The notes below the pieces were generated by a model. The model worked only from the letters and a program-made list of their open reading frames with translations, had not been told where the DNA came from and made no database searches. Shown piece by piece: positions 52,729 to 62,452 of a stretch of 64,000 nt of DNA; within the stretch, counting starts at the first letter, position 1, and every line of letters starts with the position of its first letter. The position numbers were made by a program, and so were the translations under genes. The DNA is from Desertivirga brevis. Lineage in GTDB: Bacteria; Bacteroidota; Bacteroidia; Sphingobacteriales; Sphingobacteriaceae. Location of the stretch: the NCBI RefSeq assembly GCF_017355835.1, contig NZ_JAFEWF010000001.1, forward strand, positions 124,001 through 188,000, read 5' to 3'.

Positions 52729-53173
52729 GAAAAATAATAGGTTTCAGATAGCTGTAGAAGCTACACCTGATATAAAAAACAGCTACATGCCGGGACTAAA
52801 GGCATTGGGAAATAACAGCAACAAAATTGAATTGGCTGCTACATGCGTGGGAAGTGTAGATATAGATAAAGCCGTAGAAAAGAAATATTCACGGTCAAAT
52901 CGCTGGGATTATTGCTTCTCTTATAGAGAGCAAGTGTATTTTGTGGAGGTCCATCCTGCAAGTACAAGTGAGGTGGAAACCGTTCTGAAAAAATTGGACT
53001 GGTTAAAAAATTGGTTAAAATCGGATGCGCCAGAAGTAAATAAACTAAAAGCATCCGAGCATCCCTGGGTCTGGATCATGACCAAAGGGCAAAGCATCAC
53101 CTCTGGGTCAAGGCAAGCCAGAAGATTAGCGATGAGCGGGATTAAGTTGACCTCGAAGTTGGTGCTAAAGTAA
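52721..53173 (+). CDS. putative nuclease-like effector partner of the AAA ATPase
   Basis: From the ATG at 52721 the protein has 150 residues. It overlaps the ATPase stop by 8 bases, so the pair is coupled. The central RWDYCFSYREQVYFVEVHPA (residues 61-80) resembles a PD-(D/E)xK-type core with Asp 63, Glu 76 and His 78 in the place of Lys. It ends in a helical and basic region. I do not recognise a named family; the nuclease assignment is a pattern-based guess. Confidence 0.6.
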   Translation: MAKKNNRFQIAVEATPDIKNSYMPGLKALGNNSNKIELAATCVGSVDIDKAVEKKYSRSNRWDYCFSYREQVYFVEVHPASTSEVETVLKKLDWLKNWLKSDAPEVNKLKASEHPWVWIMTKGQSITSGSRQARRLAMSGIKLTSKLVLK

Positions 53174-53373
53174 AAGGAGACATAATAGCTTGTTCCGGAA
53201 AGCAAATCCGAGCCCTATCTTTTTGTCTAGGAAATATTCTCCAACAATATTACATTTGAATTTCCTTCCTGAACTAAATGTATGATGCTGAGCACCAAGT
53301 CTGATCCTTATAACTGAAAAAAATGAATACTATCTCTATCCCGAGAGGAAAATGCCTTGGCTTTTGATTTTTT

Positions 53374-56300
53374 ATGTCACATCCACGGGCAATGCATACC
53401 AACCTCCAACCAGACGCACAACAGAACTCCATAGCATTCATTGATACTGAAATAGATCCGAAAACTTCAAAGATACTGGATATCGGAGGTTTAAGGGCGG
53501 ATGGCGGTACCTTTCATAAAGCATCGGTTCCAGAGTTCATTCAGTTCCTTAACGGAACCAGGTACGTTTGCGGGCATAACATTATCAAGCATGATATTAA
53601 GTATATAGGACGGGCACTTAATGAAGCCCAAATTTCTGACTATAGCGCCATTGATACTTTATATCTCTCACCCCTGTTATTTCCGTCCAGACCCTATCAT
53701 GCCCTATTAAAGGACGATAAACTGCAGACGGAGGATGCTAATAATCCCCTGAACGATGCGATTAAAGCGAGGGACTTGTTCTATGATGAAGTAGCGGCAT
53801 TTCGTCAATTAGACGATAAACTTAAACATATCTATTATTCCCTCTTGAATGACCAGAAAGAGTTTCGCTCATTTTTTTCATTCCTGGGCTATGTAAGTGA
53901 ACCTATTGACACCGAAGTTCTGATCCGGCTGAAGTTTGGAAACGAAATCTGTGAGCAGGTAGACCTGAAGAAAATCATTTCAGATCATCCGGTAGCGTTA
54001 TCCTACTGCTTGTCCCTTCTCAATTCTTTTATTACAAACCAGAAAACCTACTCCATCACACCTCCATGGGTATTGAAGAATTACCCAGAGGTGGAACGGA
54101 TCATGTTTCGACTGCGGAATAAGCCTTGCCTGACGGGATGTTGGTACTGTGATCAGGCGCTGGACGTACATAAAGCACTGAAACGTTTTTTCGGCTATGA
54201 TGCTTACAGAAGCTACGGGGGAGAGCCTTTGCAGGAGAAGGCAGTAAAAGCTGCCGTTAACAATAAGTCCATTCTGGCAGTTTTTCCCACAGGTGGAGGA
54301 AAGTCGATCACCTTTCAGGTTCCTGCCTTGATAGGCGGCGAAAGTTCCAGGGGATTAACTGTGGTTATTTCTCCGTTGCAATCCTTGATGAAGGATCAGG
54401 TGGATAATCTGGAAAGGGCCGGAATTACAGAAGCGGTAACTATCAACGGTTTGCTCGACCCGATTGAAAGGGCTAAGTCAATTGAGCGGGTTGAAGACGG
54501 CTCTGCTTGTATTCTTTACATCTCGCCCGAATCATTACGCTCAGGGACAATCGAACGATTGTTGCTCGGGAGAAAGATTGTACGATTTGTGATAGATGAA
54601 GCGCACTGCTTTTCATCCTGGGGACAGGATTTCAGGGTTGACTACCTCTATATAGGCGACTTTATCAGATCGCTTCAGGAAAAGAAGAATCTGGAGGATG
54701 GTATTCCTGTGTCCTGCTTTACAGCAACTGCCAAGCAAAAAGTGATTGAAGATATCCGTGAATATTTTAAGGAGAAGCTTTCCCTTGAACTGGAACTGTT
54801 CACATCCAAGGCTTCACGGACAAACCTTCATTATAACGTTTTTGAGAAAGACAACGAAGAAGAAAAGTATCAGGCTGTAAGAGATCTGATAGAAGAAAAG
54901 AATTGCCCCACCATCATTTATGTATCCAGAACGAGGAAGGCTTACTCACTTGCAGAACGATTAAGCAGCGACGGCTTCAACGCCCGACCTTACCACGGCA
55001 AAATGGAGGCTAAGGAAAAGACAGCCAATCAGAATGCTTTTATAGCTGGCGAAGTTCCCATTATTGTGGCTACGTCGGCCTTCGGGATGGGTGTAGACAA
55101 GAAGGATGTTGGCCTTGTGATTCACTTCGAGATTTCCGACTCGCTGGAGAACTATGTGCAGGAAGCAGGCAGGGCGGGACGTGATGAGAAGATGATGGCG
55201 GATTGTTTTGTGTTGTTCAACGAGGAAGACCTTAGCAAGCATTTCATTCTGTTGAATCAAACCAAGCTTTCCCTTAAGGAAATCCAGCAAGTTTGGAAGG
55301 CAATCAAAGACATTACCAGGCTTCGCTCTACAGTATCCAACTCGGCGTTAGAGATAGCGCGACAAGCCGGTTGGGATGATAGTGTAGCAGAAATAGAGAC
55401 AAGAGTAAAAACGGCAATTGCTGCTTTGGAAGATGCAGGGTATCTAAAGCGGGGCCAGAACATGCCTCGTGTTTTTGCTAATAGTATTTTATCGAAGACC
55501 GCACAGGAAGCAATTGATAAGATCACCGCTTCGAAGCGCTTTGACGAGAAGCAAAAGGAAAAAGCAATTAGAATTATCAAGAAGCTCTTTTCCAGTAAAA
55601 GCAGGAAGCAAGCAAGTGAGGAGTCTGCCGAGTCCAGGATCGATTATATCAGCGATCACCTCGGAATCGTAAAAGAAGAAGTGATTAAAATTGTAAATCT
55701 CCTTCGTGAAGAGAAGATTTTAGCAGATGCAAAAGATCTTACTGCTTTCATCAGGAGAGGTGAAAACAAAAACAAGTCCCTGAGCATCCTTGAGGCATTC
55801 GTCAAGGTCGAAAACTTTCTGCTTCCCTATATTCATGATCAGGAAAAGGTCCTCCATATTAAAGAATTGAATGAGGAAGCAGAGGCAAAAGGCTTTGGAG
55901 AGGTAAGCACAAACAGGATAAAGACCATCCTCAATTTCTGGGCAATAAAGAATTGGATTAAGCGAAGGAACCTTGAACACCATAAAAACCATATCGCTGT
56001 ACTTTCCCTTCATCCAGAGGAAACACTGAAGAAAAAGCTGGAGAAAAGGCATGAGCTTGCTACGTTCCTGGTGGGGTATCTCTATGAGAAAAGTCGCCTG
56101 GGTTTATCAGAGGAAGACAAAAACAAGGAAGAGGTTTTGGTTGAGTTCTTGGTGCATGAATTAAAGGCAGCATTCGAACGGGAGTGGAGACTTTTTGAAA
56201 TGCAGGTATCGGTGGAGGAAATTGAAGATGCGCTTTTCTACCTGTCAAAAATTGAAGCCCTTAAAATTGAGGGTGGTTTTCTGGTAGTTTATAACAGTCT

Positions 56301-58236
56301 CACCATCGAACGACTGGAACAGGACAACAAGGTACGCTACAAGGTAGAGGATTATAAAAAGCTCAACCAGTTTTACGAAAGCAAGGTTCAGCAGATCCAT
56401 ATAGTGGGGGAGTACGCCAAGCAGATGATCAGCGACTACAAAAACGCGCTGCAGTTTGTGGAGGATTATTTCCAGTTAAATTATCAGGCCTTCCTTAGTA
56501 AATACTTCAAAGGCAGTCGCCAGGATGAAATCCGCCGCAATGTTACTCCCGCTAAATTCAAACAGCTTTTCGGTGAGCTTTCTCCCACTCAATTAAAGAT
56601 CATCAACGATAACAATTCCAGGTACATTGTGGTAGCAGCAGGGCCTGGGAGCGGAAAAACAAGAGTGCTAGTGCACAAGCTTGCCTCATTGCTTTTAATG
56701 GAAGATGTAAAGCATGAACAATTGCTGATGCTCACCTTTTCCCGGGCGGCAGTCACCGAATTCAAGAAGCGCTTACTGAAGCTCATCGGCAATGCGGCAA
56801 ATTTCATCGAGATAAAAACATTTCATTCCTACTGCTTTGATCTGTTGGGTAAGGTGGGCAGCCTGCAAAAGTCGGATGTGATCTTGAAAAAGACGATTGA
56901 GATGATCAGAAACAAAGAGGTGGAAGCAAGCCGCATTACAAAAACGGTTTTAGTGATCGATGAAGCACAGGACATGGATGAGGATGAGTTTCATCTTGTG
57001 AAGGCGCTGATGGAGCAGAATGAAGAGATGAGGGTAATTGCCGTAGGGGACGATGATCAGAACATCTATGAATTCAGAGGTGCAAGTTCCCAGTTTCTGG
57101 AACTGTTCCTCAAGAGTAAGCAGTCGGTTAAATACGAGCTTGTTGAAAATTACAGAAGTAAGAGCAATCTGGTTGAGTTCACCAATCAGTTTGTCAGCAG
57201 AATACAGCACCGTCTAAAAGAGACGCCGGTAATTGCCAAACAAAGGGACAATGGGACAATAAAAGTGGTGCAGCATCATGGCGGAAACCTAATTACACCA
57301 TTGGTTCGAGACTTGGTAGCTGCCGAGTTAAAAGGCACAACCTGTGTCCTTACCAAGACCAACGAAGAGGCGTTACAAATTGCGGGACTGCTCCTTAAAA
57401 ATAACATCCCTGCGAAACTAATCCAGTCGAACGATAGCTTTAGTTTATACAATCTCCTGGAAGTCCGATCCTTCCTGCAATCCTTGAACCTTGACGACGA
57501 AACTTATATTATCCCGGATGAGGACTGGGAACGTGCGAAGCGGGAGCTAGTGAACCGATACCACAAGAGCTCCAAGCTGGAAGTCTGCAAGAACATCATC
57601 AAGGATTTTGAAGCCACCAATCCGAAGAGAAAGTACAAAACAGACCTGGAGGTTTTTATCCGGGAATCGAGGCTGGAAGATTTCTTTAATGAGAAGGGAG
57701 ATACGGTCTTTGTTTCAACCATTCATAAAGCGAAGGGGAAAGAGTTTGATCAGGTGTTCCTGATGCTCGAGAACTTCGACGTAGCAACTGACGCCGCAAA
57801 ACGGCAGCTCTACGTTGCCATTACCCGTGCAAAGCAGAATCTTAGCATTCACCTTAATGGTCATTTCCTTGATAGCCTTACTGCGAATAATCTGGAAAGG
57901 GTAGATGATAGGGAAAGGTATTTACCACCCGTTGAACTAACCATGCAGCTCGGCTTTAAGGATATCTGGCTGGATTACTTTATTAATAGACAGCACCTTG
58001 TTTCTCATCTGACCAGTGGGGAATTGTTGACTGTAAAAGGCAATGAGTGTTTGAATTCGAAGGGGGAATGTGTTTTGAGGTTTTCTCAGAAGTTCCTGGA
58101 GCAAATTGAGGTATTGAAAGAGAAGAATTACGTTCTCAAAAGTGCCAGGGTGAATTTTATTATTTACTGGCTCAAGGAAGGAGCGGAGAAGGAGGTAAAG
58201 GTGGTTTTGCCGGAACTGGGGTTTGAGAAGGGGTAG
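53374..58236 (+). CDS. exonuclease-RecQ-UvrD triple fusion helicase
   Basis: The 1620-residue protein joins three enzymes. Residues 1-160 form a DEDD-type 3'-5' exonuclease with FIDTEID near 22 and GHNIIKHD near 70. A Cys cluster (CLTGCWYCD) follows near 251. RecQ comes next: Walker A AVFPTGGGKS near 302, DEAH in VIDEAHCFSSW near 404, and QEAGRAGRDEK near 595. The last third is UvrD/Rep-like: AAGPGSGKTR near 1087, VIDEAQDMDEDE near 1194, GDDDQNIYEFRG near 1226 and YVAITRAKQNLS near 1480. It may unwind and trim foreign or damaged DNA beside the Type I system. Confidence 0.9.
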   Translation: MSHPRAMHTNLQPDAQQNSIAFIDTEIDPKTSKILDIGGLRADGGTFHKASVPEFIQFLNGTRYVCGHNIIKHDIKYIGRALNEAQISDYSAIDTLYLSPLLFPSRPYHALLKDDKLQTEDANNPLNDAIKARDLFYDEVAAFRQLDDKLKHIYYSLLNDQKEFRSFFSFLGYVSEPIDTEVLIRLKFGNEICEQVDLKKIISDHPVALSYCLSLLNSFITNQKTYSITPPWVLKNYPEVERIMFRLRNKPCLTGCWYCDQALDVHKALKRFFGYDAYRSYGGEPLQEKAVKAAVNNKSILAVFPTGGGKSITFQVPALIGGESSRGLTVVISPLQSLMKDQVDNLERAGITEAVTINGLLDPIERAKSIERVEDGSACILYISPESLRSGTIERLLLGRKIVRFVIDEAHCFSSWGQDFRVDYLYIGDFIRSLQEKKNLEDGIPVSCFTATAKQKVIEDIREYFKEKLSLELELFTSKASRTNLHYNVFEKDNEEEKYQAVRDLIEEKNCPTIIYVSRTRKAYSLAERLSSDGFNARPYHGKMEAKEKTANQNAFIAGEVPIIVATSAFGMGVDKKDVGLVIHFEISDSLENYVQEAGRAGRDEKMMADCFVLFNEEDLSKHFILLNQTKLSLKEIQQVWKAIKDITRLRSTVSNSALEIARQAGWDDSVAEIETRVKTAIAALEDAGYLKRGQNMPRVFANSILSKTAQEAIDKITASKRFDEKQKEKAIRIIKKLFSSKSRKQASEESAESRIDYISDHLGIVKEEVIKIVNLLREEKILADAKDLTAFIRRGENKNKSLSILEAFVKVENFLLPYIHDQEKVLHIKELNEEAEAKGFGEVSTNRIKTILNFWAIKNWIKRRNLEHHKNHIAVLSLHPEETLKKKLEKRHELATFLVGYLYEKSRLGLSEEDKNKEEVLVEFLVHELKAAFEREWRLFEMQVSVEEIEDALFYLSKIEALKIEGGFLVVYNSLTIERLEQDNKVRYKVEDYKKLNQFYESKVQQIHIVGEYAKQMISDYKNALQFVEDYFQLNYQAFLSKYFKGSRQDEIRRNVTPAKFKQLFGELSPTQLKIINDNNSRYIVVAAGPGSGKTRVLVHKLASLLLMEDVKHEQLLMLTFSRAAVTEFKKRLLKLIGNAANFIEIKTFHSYCFDLLGKVGSLQKSDVILKKTIEMIRNKEVEASRITKTVLVIDEAQDMDEDEFHLVKALMEQNEEMRVIAVGDDDQNIYEFRGASSQFLELFLKSKQSVKYELVENYRSKSNLVEFTNQFVSRIQHRLKETPVIAKQRDNGTIKVVQHHGGNLITPLVRDLVAAELKGTTCVLTKTNEEALQIAGLLLKNNIPAKLIQSNDSFSLYNLLEVRSFLQSLNLDDETYIIPDEDWERAKRELVNRYHKSSKLEVCKNIIKDFEATNPKRKYKTDLEVFIRESRLEDFFNEKGDTVFVSTIHKAKGKEFDQVFLMLENFDVATDAAKRQLYVAITRAKQNLSIHLNGHFLDSLTANNLERVDDRERYLPPVELTMQLGFKDIWLDYFINRQHLVSHLTSGELLTVKGNECLNSKGECVLRFSQKFLEQIEVLKEKNYVLKSARVNFIIYWLKEGAEKEVKVVLPELGFEKG

Positions 58237-58606
58237 GAAAAGTCCCAATTGGATATAATGTTTAAGATTTACTGTCTCAAACGGTCTTCTTTATGGAAGA
58301 ACGGATATTGACTAATAGCTGTCATTAAAAATAAGTGCTTATTTCTAGTTTTATATTCTATGGCCTTGCGGAAGTAAGGTCATTTTTGTTTATGCCTTGT
58401 GCACGTAGTTCAGGGTTGGAATTTAAGCTATAGAAGGTGCTTCTTTTAACCTTCAGTTAATTGTAAATAAACTTTCACATGTTAGAACACTTATTTATTT
58501 TTCAAAAATTAAATCTTTAAGTATTACAGACGTTACTCCTGATATAGAAGTTGGTTAACAGCTTGTAAATAAGAAGTTTAAAAGTCTGTCGGCAATTTTG
58601 ATTATT

Positions 58607-58641
58607 TGTACACCCATCAGGATTCGAACCTGAGACCGATG
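58607..58641 (-). tRNA. tRNA 3'-half remnant A (not a complete tRNA)
   Basis: In the minus direction CAGGTTCGAATCCTG forms a T arm with the GTTCGAATC loop, followed by an acceptor-like TGGGTGTACA. No matching 5' half (D arm or anticodon arm) is found upstream in the minus direction, so it is a fragment, not a working tRNA. Confidence 0.7.
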
Positions 58642-58668
58642 TTTTGATAATTAGATAACCTTTTACAG

Positions 58669-58702
58669 TTGTACCCAGAGCCGGAGTCGAACCGGTATGA
58701 TG
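58669..58702 (-). tRNA. tRNA 3'-half remnant B (not a complete tRNA)
   Basis: ACCGGTTCGACTCCGGC is a T arm, followed by an acceptor-like TCTGGGTACA, in the minus direction. As with remnant A, no 5' half is present. The two remnants are different tRNAs and lie 27 bases apart in the 539-base gap 58237-58775, which otherwise holds no gene. Confidence 0.7.
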
Positions 58703-58775
58703 ATTTAGATAAATATTAACAACGATAATACAAATATATTTTGGATTTGAATTCAAAATAGAATTATATATTACA

Positions 58776-61124
58776 ATGAATCACGCAGTTCACAATAAAC
58801 TTGTTTCCTTTATTTGGTCTATCGCCGACGATTGTTTGCGCGATGTATACGTTCGAGGTAAGTACCGCGATGTAATTCTTCCGATGGTCGTATTACGCCG
58901 CTTGGATGCATTACTAGAGCCTACCAAAGAAGCCGTAATGGAAGAATTGCGTTTCCAAAGGGAAGATGCAGGCTTTACAGAGCTGGACCCTGAAGGTTTA
59001 AGAGAGGCTTCCGGTTATGTTTTTTATAATACAAGTCCCTGGACTCTACAGCGACTTCATGATACAGCTTCCAACAACCAGCAGTTATTGGAAGCAAACT
59101 TCCGTGAATATCTGGACGGTTTCAGCGAAAACGTTAAAGAGATCATCGAAAAGTTTCACCTGAAAGCTCAGGTGAGGCACATGGCCAGTAAAGATGTGCT
59201 GCTGGATGTCTTAGAAAAATTTACTTCTCCCCGTATCAATCTAACTCCGTTTACCAAAATAGATCCTGACGGAAGGAAACTTCCGGAGCTAAGTAACCTG
59301 GGCATGGGTTACGTGTTTGAGGAGCTGATCCGCAAGTTTAACGAAGAAAACAACGAAGAAGCTGGAGAACACTTTACCCCTCGTGAGGTGATCGACTTGA
59401 TGACGCATATTATCTTCGAACCCATCATGGACAACCTTCCTCCGGTAATGACCATCTATGACCCGGCTTGCGGATCCGGAGGTATGTTGACAGAATCACA
59501 GAACTTTATCAAAGATCCGGAAGGCTTAATTAAAGCAGAAGGCGCCGTAGAACTGTACGGTAAAGAGATCAACGACGAGACCTACGCCATTTGTAAGTCG
59601 GATATGATGATCAAGGGGAATAACCCTGAAAATATTAAAAATGGCTCTACGCTTTCTACAGATGAATTTGCAGGTATGAGTTTCGACTTTATGCTTTCCA
59701 ATCCGCCTTACGGTAAATCATGGGCAGGAGAGGTAAGGTATATTAAGGATGGGTCAGACGTGATAGATCCCCGTTTCCAGGTGAAGCTGAAGGACTATTG
59801 GGGAATAGAGCAGGATGCCGATGCGACGCCACGTTCTTCTGACGGACAATTGCTGTTCCTAATGGAGATGGTAAACAAAATGAAGCCTTTAACGATAAGT
59901 CCCTGGGGTTCCCGAATTGCTTCGGTACATAACGGATCCAGTTTGTTTACTGGAGATGCAGGAGGTGGCGAAAGTAATATCCGTCGCTATATCATCGAGA
60001 ACGATTTGCTGGAAGCGATTATCCAGCTTCCGAACAACCTTTTCTACAATACGGGTATCACCACCTATATCTGGATATTAAGCAATAACAAGGCAGACCA
60101 GCGCAAAGGCAAAGTGCAGTTGATCGATGCCGGACAAATGTATCGCAAGCTCCGTAAAAACCTTGGAGCCAAAAATTGTGAGTTCGCGCCTGAACATATT
60201 GACGAAATTGTAAGGGCCTATAAAGAGCTAGAAGCCAGAGAGCGGGCCCCTGATCAGGATTTGACGAGTAAGATCTTTGATAACAGCGACTTTGGGTATT
60301 ACAAAGTAACCATAGAACGGCCTAAGCGATTAAAAGCTCAGTTTACTGCTGAACGAATAGCGGATCTCCGCTTTGACCGAAGCCTAAAAGAACCTATGCA
60401 ATGGGCCTGGCAGGAATTTGGCGAGCAGGTGTACCAGGATTTGAAATCGCTGGAAAAGCCTATTAAAGAATGGTGTGAGAAGCAGGAGTTGAACCTTTCT
60501 AAGAAACAGGAAGAAGCCTTGCTAAAGCCTGCCACCTGGGAAAAACAGCAGAACCTATTGCGTGTGGCGAATTTTCTGCTGGATGCACTGGGTAACGAGG
60601 AGTATAACAACTTCAATGTGTTCTCGCAAAAGGTGGAGGAAGTACTGAAAGCACAAAAGGAAAAACTATCAGCCGGAGAAAAGAAAGCCATTCTGGATGC
60701 GGTGAGCTGGTACGATGCGGAAGCAGATAAAGTGCTGAAAGGTATTGTGAAGTTGAAGGATGATAAGCTGCAGTCTTTGATGGAACGCCTGGGATGCAGG
60801 GAGGAACAGCTACCTGAGTATGGCTATTACCCTTCCGATAAAAAAGGAGAGTACCTGGTGTACGAAACGGAAAGTGACCTCCGCGACTTTGAGAATATTC
60901 CTTTGAAAGAAAAGGTATACGACTACTTCTTACGAGAAGTGAAACCGCACGTGGAGGAAGCCTGGATCAATCTGGATGCAACAAAGATTGGTTACGAGAT
61001 CAGCTTCAATAAGTACTTCTATAAACATGAACCTTTACGAAACTTGGAAGAAGTAAGTGCGGACATTCTTCAATTGGAAGAAGAGAGTGAAGGATTAATT
61101 AAGGAAATCTTAAATCTCATATAA
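58776..61124 (+). CDS. hsdM: Type I restriction-modification methyltransferase subunit (HsdM)
   Basis: The 782-residue protein has the HsdM N-terminal helical domain (DVILPMVVLRRLDALLEPT) and a methylase domain with motif I DPACGSGGML near 229 and the N6-adenine motif NPPYG near 308. It is longer than ordinary HsdM (about 500 residues); the extra 280 C-terminal residues (from about 520) are helical with a region LPEYGYYPSDKKGEYLVYE. With HsdS 3 bases downstream it methylates adenine in the host recognition site. HsdR is not in the window. Confidence 0.93.
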   Translation: MNHAVHNKLVSFIWSIADDCLRDVYVRGKYRDVILPMVVLRRLDALLEPTKEAVMEELRFQREDAGFTELDPEGLREASGYVFYNTSPWTLQRLHDTASNNQQLLEANFREYLDGFSENVKEIIEKFHLKAQVRHMASKDVLLDVLEKFTSPRINLTPFTKIDPDGRKLPELSNLGMGYVFEELIRKFNEENNEEAGEHFTPREVIDLMTHIIFEPIMDNLPPVMTIYDPACGSGGMLTESQNFIKDPEGLIKAEGAVELYGKEINDETYAICKSDMMIKGNNPENIKNGSTLSTDEFAGMSFDFMLSNPPYGKSWAGEVRYIKDGSDVIDPRFQVKLKDYWGIEQDADATPRSSDGQLLFLMEMVNKMKPLTISPWGSRIASVHNGSSLFTGDAGGGESNIRRYIIENDLLEAIIQLPNNLFYNTGITTYIWILSNNKADQRKGKVQLIDAGQMYRKLRKNLGAKNCEFAPEHIDEIVRAYKELEARERAPDQDLTSKIFDNSDFGYYKVTIERPKRLKAQFTAERIADLRFDRSLKEPMQWAWQEFGEQVYQDLKSLEKPIKEWCEKQELNLSKKQEEALLKPATWEKQQNLLRVANFLLDALGNEEYNNFNVFSQKVEEVLKAQKEKLSAGEKKAILDAVSWYDAEADKVLKGIVKLKDDKLQSLMERLGCREEQLPEYGYYPSDKKGEYLVYETESDLRDFENIPLKEKVYDYFLREVKPHVEEAWINLDATKIGYEISFNKYFYKHEPLRNLEEVSADILQLEEESEGLIKEILNLI

Positions 61125-61127
61125 GTT

Positions 61128-62438
61128 ATGGAGACTTTAAGTTTAGAAATGGCAACTTATTCCAAGTATAAAAATTCGGGTTTTGAATGGATTGGTGAAA
61201 TTCCCATTCATTGGAAAGTGGAAAAAGGAAAATGGCTATTTCAGAAAGAAAACCGTCTTCCACTCGAGGGGGATGGAATCGTTACTGCTTTTCGTGATGG
61301 GCAAGTAACTCTAAGATCTAATAGAAGAGAAGATGGATTTACTAATGCTATACAAGAGCATGGTTACCAAAGGATTAAAAAGGGAGATCTAGTTATCCAT
61401 GCAATGGATGCATTTGCTGGAGCAATTGGAGTTTCAGATTCCGATGGAAAGTCTTCACCGGTTTATGCTGCTTGCACTCCAAGGCAGAAGGAAACTGTTG
61501 ACGCTTATTACTACGCTTATCTTTTAAGAAATTTAGCAAAAACTGGTTTTATCGAATCTCTGGCAAAGGGAATAAGGGAACGTTCTACCGATTTTAGATA
61601 TAAAGATTTTGGATTGCTTGAATTGCCGCTTCCCCCTCTTCCCGAACAAACCGCTATTGCCAATTTCCTTAACAAAAAAACCGAACAAATAGATCAGGCG
61701 ATTGCACAAAAGGAAAGGCTGATAGAACTTTTAAAAGAACGAAGACAAATCCTTATTCATAAAGCCGTTACCCGCGGGCTTAATCCTGATGTAAAGATGA
61801 AGGATAGTGGGGTGGAATGGATTGGGGAGGTGCCGGAGCATTGGAAGGTATCTGCGTTGAGTTATGTCGCCAGAATAGAGACGGGCTCTACGCCGGATAG
61901 AACCAGACCGACTTATTGGGGTGGCGATATCCCTTGGGTAAAAACAGGAGAAGTTAATTATACTACAATTAGGACAACAGAGGAAAAAATAACTGAACAA
62001 GGTCTAAAAAACTCAGCTACAAGGCTCGCTGAACCTGAAACGATTCTGATGGCGATGTATGGTCAAGGAGTAACAAGAGGTAGGGTTGCAATTCTGGGAG
62101 TTCATGCCGCTTATAATCAGGCTTGCTGTGCAATTAAATTCGATCATAGAATCAAACACAAGTTCGGATATTACTTTTTCATCGCCGCCTATCCCCATGT
62201 TAGAGATGCAGGTAATGAAACTAGCCAAATGAATCTTAGTTCTGGATATATTTCCAAGTTGAAAGTTCCAATCCCAACTAAAAGCGAACAGGAAGAAATA
62301 ATCAGCTTTATAGAGTTTTGTAATTTGAAAGCTGATAGTGCCATTATTATCAAAACAAAAGAAATCGATAAGCTCAAAGAATACAAAGCAACATTAATTA
62401 ATGCTGTGGTAACGGGGAAAATAAAAGTAAGCGCCTAA
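61128..62438 (+). CDS. hsdS: Type I restriction-modification specificity subunit (HsdS)
   Basis: The 436-residue protein has two target-recognition halves, each introduced by a near-repeat: SGFEWIGEIPIHWKV near residue 18 and SGVEWIGEVPEHWKV near 227. A central conserved coiled coil (LPPLPEQTAIANFLNKKTEQ) joins them and the end carries a second SEQEEIISFIE helix. HsdS sets the bipartite DNA site. The repeats between halves are typical and allow shuffling of recognition domains. Confidence 0.93.
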   Translation: METLSLEMATYSKYKNSGFEWIGEIPIHWKVEKGKWLFQKENRLPLEGDGIVTAFRDGQVTLRSNRREDGFTNAIQEHGYQRIKKGDLVIHAMDAFAGAIGVSDSDGKSSPVYAACTPRQKETVDAYYYAYLLRNLAKTGFIESLAKGIRERSTDFRYKDFGLLELPLPPLPEQTAIANFLNKKTEQIDQAIAQKERLIELLKERRQILIHKAVTRGLNPDVKMKDSGVEWIGEVPEHWKVSALSYVARIETGSTPDRTRPTYWGGDIPWVKTGEVNYTTIRTTEEKITEQGLKNSATRLAEPETILMAMYGQGVTRGRVAILGVHAAYNQACCAIKFDHRIKHKFGYYFFIAAYPHVRDAGNETSQMNLSSGYISKLKVPIPTKSEQEEIISFIEFCNLKADSAIIIKTKEIDKLKEYKATLINAVVTGKIKVSA

Positions 62439-62452
62439 ACATCACTCACTAT

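Noticed and set aside
58517..58756. 79-codon minus-strand ORF between the helicase and hsdM
   Set aside because: Its middle is simply the translation of the two tRNA fragments (TGSTPALG, SGSNPDGCT), a well-known artefact.
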